Shown here: piece by piece, positions 56,600 through 59,944 of the stretch
Position numbering within the stretch: the first letter of the stretch is position 1
Layout: each line of letters begins with the position of its first letter
NCBI GenBank assembly: GCA_002490705.1
Contig: DKUO01000002.1
Span: 77,661 to 137,604 of the forward strand
Length of the DNA stretch: 59,944 bases
Direction: 5' to 3'
DNA from: Lachnospiraceae bacterium UBA7202
Lineage (GTDB): Bacteria > Bacillota > Clostridia > Lachnospirales > Lachnospiraceae
Program-made: the position numbers and the translations under genes
The notes under the pieces: generated by a model
What the model was told of the DNA's origin: nothing
Database searches by the model: none
What the model saw: only the letters and a program-made list of their open reading frames with translations

Positions 56600-57667
56600 T
56601 CATTTTTCCCTCAAATTGATCGCCCTCGCGGCCTTCCTCCGGTTCTGATCCTTGATCGCCGCATAGTGCTTTCTGGTCGTCCCCACGTCCGAGTGTCCAA
56701 GGACGTCCGCCACCAGATAAATATCCTCCGTTTCCTGATAGAGAGTCGTGCCAAAGGTGGAACGAAGCTTATGGGGCGTTATCTTTTTTTGAGGGACAAA
56801 TTCTCTCGCATACTTTTCCACCAGATTTTCCACCGCATGGACACTGATCCTTTTTTTCTGTAGGGAGAAAAACAGCGCGTTTTCTTCTCCGGGAAGGGCC
56901 TGCGGCGCAATCTGTGCCCGTGGGCCTTCTATGTAATCCAAAAGGGCCTTCTCCACCTCTTCTCCGAAATATAAAATCGCCTCGTTTCCGCCTTTTCTGA
57001 TAATGCGGATGCTGTTTTCCCGGAAATTGACGTCGCTTAAATCTAAGCCCACGCATTCCGACACCCGGATACCCGTGCCCAGAAACAGGGTGACAATGGC
57101 AATATCCCGCACCTTTGTCTTTAAGAAAAAGTCTTTTTTCTTACCGGTAAGCTCCTTTTCATAGTTGTCCAGACTGTCCAGAAAAATAGCCACCTCGTCG
57201 GGTTCCAGATGAATGATGGCCTTCTCGTGAATTTTCGGCATGTCCACCTGCATGGCCACGTTCTTGGAAAGCAGATCTTTTTTAAAAAAATAATCAAACA
57301 TACTGCGCAGGGACGACATTTTTCTTGCAATGCTGTTAGCTCCGTTTTTCTGCTCCCCGTTTTCTGATTCATAATATTTCAGGTATTCCTGATATTCTTC
57401 GATATCAAGGGCCGTCAGACTGTCCAGATCGTTCAGCGTGATTTCCCGCATGGTCTTCTCTGTAAGCGCCGGATTCTTCTCTATCAGAAAGCGCAGGAAA
57501 ACCTGAAAATCATAGGCATAGGAAATCCTCGTCTTCGCGCTTGATTTCTGTTCAATCGCCCGGAAATAATCCCGCGCATAGGGCGGCAGCTCCTCCAGCA
57601 GTCCGCGAAGCTGTAAAATGTATTCGGTTTCCCTTTTTTCATGGTAAGTACGATTTTTCCCCGCCAT
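56600..57667 (-). CDS. XerC/D-like tyrosine recombinase
   Basis: A 355-residue site-specific recombinase. The core-binding N-terminal domain (about 20-130; AKTRISYAYDFQVFLRFLIE) is followed by the catalytic domain with R in GTGIRVSECVGL, K in IRKGG, H-x-x-R in TPHKLRSTFG, H in VLGHSDVGTT and nucleophile Y in KHYAAI. The full pentad is present, so it should be active. The start at 57667 has GGAG upstream on the minus strand; the frame is open to 57754, which would overlap the ttcA-like gene by 23 bases. It looks like a chromosomal recombinase rather than an integrase: no att sites or other mobile genes are nearby. Confidence 0.85.
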   Translation of the reverse strand: MAGKNRTYHEKRETEYILQLRGLLEELPPYARDYFRAIEQKSSAKTRISYAYDFQVFLRFLIEKNPALTEKTMREITLNDLDSLTALDIEEYQEYLKYYESENGEQKNGANSIARKMSSLRSMFDYFFKKDLLSKNVAMQVDMPKIHEKAIIHLEPDEVAIFLDSLDNYEKELTGKKKDFFLKTKVRDIAIVTLFLGTGIRVSECVGLDLSDVNFRENSIRIIRKGGNEAILYFGEEVEKALLDYIEGPRAQIAPQALPGEENALFFSLQKKRISVHAVENLVEKYAREFVPQKKITPHKLRSTFGTTLYQETEDIYLVADVLGHSDVGTTRKHYAAIKDQNRRKAARAINLREK

Positions 57668-57731
57668 CTTATTTTTCTCCGTTTTCCTATTGTTTGACGG
57701 CCTTTCTTTTCCTGCCTTATGAAAACGCATG

Positions 57732-58454
57732 TTATTTTTCTTTTTCCCAACCATCCAAACCGCTGTCCAAAATCGCCGTAAACATGCGCTCCTTGACGCC
57801 AGGCGCTTCCAGATTAATCTGCTGTACCAGATTTTTTACTGTCTCCCGCTTGGTATGCCCGTCCGCCGGACAGGGGCTTTTCACCACAGGAACGTTATTT
57901 TTCCGCACGAACCCGATCACATCCGCCTCGTTCATATAAATCAGGGGCCGGACCACCGTGATTTGTGTGCGATCCAGATAGGTCACCGGCCTGAAGGTGT
58001 GAAACCTTCCCTCATAAATCAGGGACATCATCATCGTTTCCACCACGTCGTCCTTGTGATGCGCATAGGCCACTTTGTTACAGCCCGCCGCCTTCATGGC
58101 GTCGTTTAACGCGCCCTTTCGCATTTTCGCGCACAGGGAGCAGGGATTGGATTCCCGTCTGTCTTCAAATATGATTTTACCAATATCCGTTTTGACTATA
58201 TGATACTCCACATCCAGCTCCTGACACAGGCTTTCGATCCCGGACAGATCCAGATTGCCGAATCCCAGATCTACCGTCACCGCGGTAAGCGTAAACGGCT
58301 GGGGATAAAAACGCCGCAGTCCCTGTAGGGCATAGAGAAGCGTCAGACTGTCCTTGCCCCCGGAAATCCCGACAGCAATCCGGTCACCCGCCTCAATCAT
58401 ATGAAAATCATCCACAGCCTTTCTTGTGAGGCTTAACACCTGTTGCAGTTTCAT
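57732..58454 (-). CDS. TtcA-like tRNA 2-thiolation protein
   Basis: A 240-residue PP-loop ATPase: GISGGKDSLTLLYALQG with the SGGxDS motif (31-36), the CxxC pair in NPCSLCAKMRKG, and a third cysteine in SPCPADGHTKRETVK. TtcA enzymes use a [4Fe-4S] cluster to thiolate C32 of tRNA. Clostridial paralogues annotated this way are somewhat shorter than E. coli TtcA (about 310), so the exact tRNA target is uncertain. The gene is upstream of, and probably cotranscribed with, the recombinase. Confidence 0.83.
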   Translation of the reverse strand: MKLQQVLSLTRKAVDDFHMIEAGDRIAVGISGGKDSLTLLYALQGLRRFYPQPFTLTAVTVDLGFGNLDLSGIESLCQELDVEYHIVKTDIGKIIFEDRRESNPCSLCAKMRKGALNDAMKAAGCNKVAYAHHKDDVVETMMMSLIYEGRFHTFRPVTYLDRTQITVVRPLIYMNEADVIGFVRKNNVPVVKSPCPADGHTKRETVKNLVQQINLEAPGVKERMFTAILDSGLDGWEKEK

Positions 58455-58512
58455 GTTCGTGCTTTATGCATAACCTTTCGCCTATTTTTTTATATTCTAC
58501 AGGGGATTGGTA

Positions 58513-58541
58513 TTGTCTACCCAACGTCAAATTGCTATAAT
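58513..58541 (+). promoter_or_regulatory. Promoter of the AI-2E-family permease gene
   Basis: TTGTCT (58513-58518), 17-base spacer, TATAAT (58536-58541), 61 bases upstream of the ATG. Confidence 0.65.
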
Positions 58542-58602
58542 ATGATTATATCATTTCCTGTCTGACATGGGAATTGATAAATAGGATTAAAGAGGATTTA
58601 TC

Positions 58603-59919
58603 ATGAAATTCAAATTTGATAAAAAATACTTATACTGGGGATTGACGGGCTTTCTGGCTCTTGCGGGCGCCATCCTCTTCTATTATATTCTATTCCACCG
58701 CTCCAATTTCATGGGAGGCATTGACAGATTCATTACCATCGCCATGCCGATTATCGACGGTTTTGTGCTGGCGTATCTGTTTACGCCCATTTTGAATATG
58801 CTTGAGAAGAAACTGATAAAACCGCTCTGCAAAAAGGCCGGAATCGCTATGACGCCCAAAGTAAAAAGCCGCATCCGGGCCGGCTCCATCCTCGCCACGC
58901 TGGCGGTTGTTCTTCTTGTGGTTTACGAGCTGTTTGCCCTGATCATTCCGGAAGTTGTCCGGAGTATCCAGAGTATTATTTTCCAGTTTCCTATTTACGT
59001 CAACAACCTCTCCGACTGGGCGCTTCTTCTGCTGAAGGACAATCCCGAGCTGGAGGCCACCGTGGACGCGTTGATCGACCAGTATTCCGCAAAGGCAATG
59101 GAGTTTGTAAACACCAATCTCCTGCCCCATGTCAACGAGCTTTTAAAAACCGTTTCCCTAAGCGTAATCGGCGTGTTTAAAGCGCTCTGGAATCTTGTGA
59201 TCGGCTTTATCATATCCATCTATCTGCTGGGAAGCAAGGAAAAATTTGCAGGACAGGCGAAAAAAATCGTCTATGCCGTGTTTGACCGCAAGGCCGGGAA
59301 CGAACTGGTATCAAATTTCCGTTTCATTCACAGTACCTTTATCGGTTTTATCGGCGGCAAGATCATAGACTCCATTATCATCGGCATCATCTGCTTTGTC
59401 TGCACAAGCATTATCGGCACGCCTTATTCCATTCTGGTAAGCGTGATTATCGGTGTAACCAATGTAATTCCCTTTTTCGGCCCATGGATCGGCGGCATTC
59501 CCAGCGCCCTCCTTGTGCTGATGGTTGATCCCAAACAGGCGCTTTATTTCGGCATCCTGATTATCTTTATCCAGCAGTTTGACGGCAATATCCTTGGGCC
59601 GAAAATCCTCGGCGATTCCACCGGGCTTTCCAGCTTCTGGGTGATCTTTTCGATCACCATTTTCGGCGGCTTCTTCGGCGTTCTCGGCATGATTGTGGGC
59701 GTGCCTATCTTTGCCGTGTTCTATGCAGGCGTGAAATCCCTTGTGAACCGGCATTTGCAAAAGAGAAATCTGCCCACGGATCTTGGACCTTATATGACGG
59801 TCGGCCAGATCGAGGAATCCATGGCCTTTACCGAATATGTACCGCCTGTCAAAAAAAAGGGAAGCAGCAGACAGGTCCCGAAGCAGACAGGCACCGACAA
59901 TGACAAACCCCAAAAATAG
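58603..59919 (+). CDS. AI-2E transporter-family (UPF0118) permease
   Basis: A 438-residue polytopic protein with about eight membrane helices: two N-terminal (15-35, 45-70), one near 105-125, and a cluster from about 195 to 385. A loop with amphipathic helices lies at about 130-190. Conserved pieces are DGFVLAYLFTPILN, FIGGKIIDSIIIGIICF, TNVIPFFGPWIGGIPSALLVL and QQFDGNILGPKILGDSTGLSSFWV. The family has been linked to autoinducer-2 export or Na/H antiport; substrate here unknown. The tail (400-438) is basic and polar. AGAGGA precedes the ATG. Confidence 0.88.
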   Translation: MKFKFDKKYLYWGLTGFLALAGAILFYYILFHRSNFMGGIDRFITIAMPIIDGFVLAYLFTPILNMLEKKLIKPLCKKAGIAMTPKVKSRIRAGSILATLAVVLLVVYELFALIIPEVVRSIQSIIFQFPIYVNNLSDWALLLLKDNPELEATVDALIDQYSAKAMEFVNTNLLPHVNELLKTVSLSVIGVFKALWNLVIGFIISIYLLGSKEKFAGQAKKIVYAVFDRKAGNELVSNFRFIHSTFIGFIGGKIIDSIIIGIICFVCTSIIGTPYSILVSVIIGVTNVIPFFGPWIGGIPSALLVLMVDPKQALYFGILIIFIQQFDGNILGPKILGDSTGLSSFWVIFSITIFGGFFGVLGMIVGVPIFAVFYAGVKSLVNRHLQKRNLPTDLGPYMTVGQIEESMAFTEYVPPVKKKGSSRQVPKQTGTDNDKPQK

Positions 59920-59944
59920 CTTTTAGATAATATGAAGTGACCCC

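Noticed and set aside
56600..57754. Prophage or integrative-element integrase
   Set aside because: The recombinase is catalytically complete, but no phage or conjugation genes, tRNA target or direct repeats are nearby; it looks like a resident Xer-type gene.
1..59944. CRISPR arrays, tRNA/rRNA genes and insertion sequences
   Set aside because: No regularly spaced repeats, cloverleaf-like intergenic sequences, rRNA cores or transposase motifs were seen by eye; intergenic gaps are mostly short.

Overview
The window reads as one contig from a Gram-positive gut-type clostridium, most likely a Lachnospiraceae species. The evidence is: LexA beside a LysM cell-division suppressor, RecU, YlbJ-like and YqeK proteins, short-form HisG with HisZ, Prp protease with an N-terminally extended L27, strong AGGAGG ribosome binding sites, and consensus TTGACA-17-TATAAT promoters. 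Base composition is moderate for most of the window. It is visibly more AT-rich in the isoprenylcysteine-methyltransferase-like gene near 50 kb and the Fic gene near 54.4 kb. No tRNA, rRNA, IS element or CRISPR array was seen. No gene-free stretch exceeds 300 bases; the longest are 47686-47961 (SOS control region) and 10155-10375 (structured leader of a topoisomerase operon).

Layout. 1-1.4 kb: the end of ilvC, then argC. 1.5-5.5 kb: an OmpR-type two-component pair and an exported SGNH hydrolase. 5.5-8.2 kb: leuCD plus an unknown gene. 8.2-10.2 kb: a membrane GGDEF protein on the minus strand, then a nuclease-like gene with a LexA-like box over its -35. 10.4-16.4 kb: a type IIA topoisomerase pair (ParE/ParC-like), rsmD, coaD and a coiled-coil protein. 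16.4-24.6 kb: a membrane-anchored amidase, YlbJ-like, HAD, YgiQ radical SAM, SDR, RluA-type pseudouridine synthase and RecU. 24.6-30.6 kb: a histidine operon hisZ-hisG-(SIMPL gene)-hisD-hisB-hisIE, in which HisIE carries a degenerate HisF-like barrel. 31.1-45.7 kb: a translation/ribosome-assembly neighbourhood (TIGR03960 radical SAM, DUF2344, RNase G, lspA, rplU-prp-rpmA, obgE, yhbY, nadD, yqeK, rsfS).

That neighbourhood is interrupted between the TIGR03960 and DUF2344 genes by a small ribbon-helix-helix gene, an SPFH (stomatin-like) gene and an 890-residue protein with zinc ribbon, TIR, membrane and LRR parts. This SPFH/TIR-LRR cassette is the strongest candidate in the window for an undescribed, possibly defensive, membrane-associated NAD-consuming system.

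45.7-59.9 kb is an accessory and regulatory stretch. It holds DUF378, an AraC-GyrI regulator, lexA facing a YneA-like gene across four LexA-type boxes, DUF3795, a class D beta-lactamase-like lipoprotein, an ICMT-like methyltransferase, a WYL regulator with two GyrI-like proteins and a radical SAM enzyme, a NifX-like protein with a metal-binding tail, an HTH-Fic protein under a 15-bp inverted repeat, an RsiV-like lipoprotein, a XerC-like recombinase, a TtcA-like enzyme and an AI-2E-family permease.

All functional statements rest on motif recognition by eye. No database search was run.
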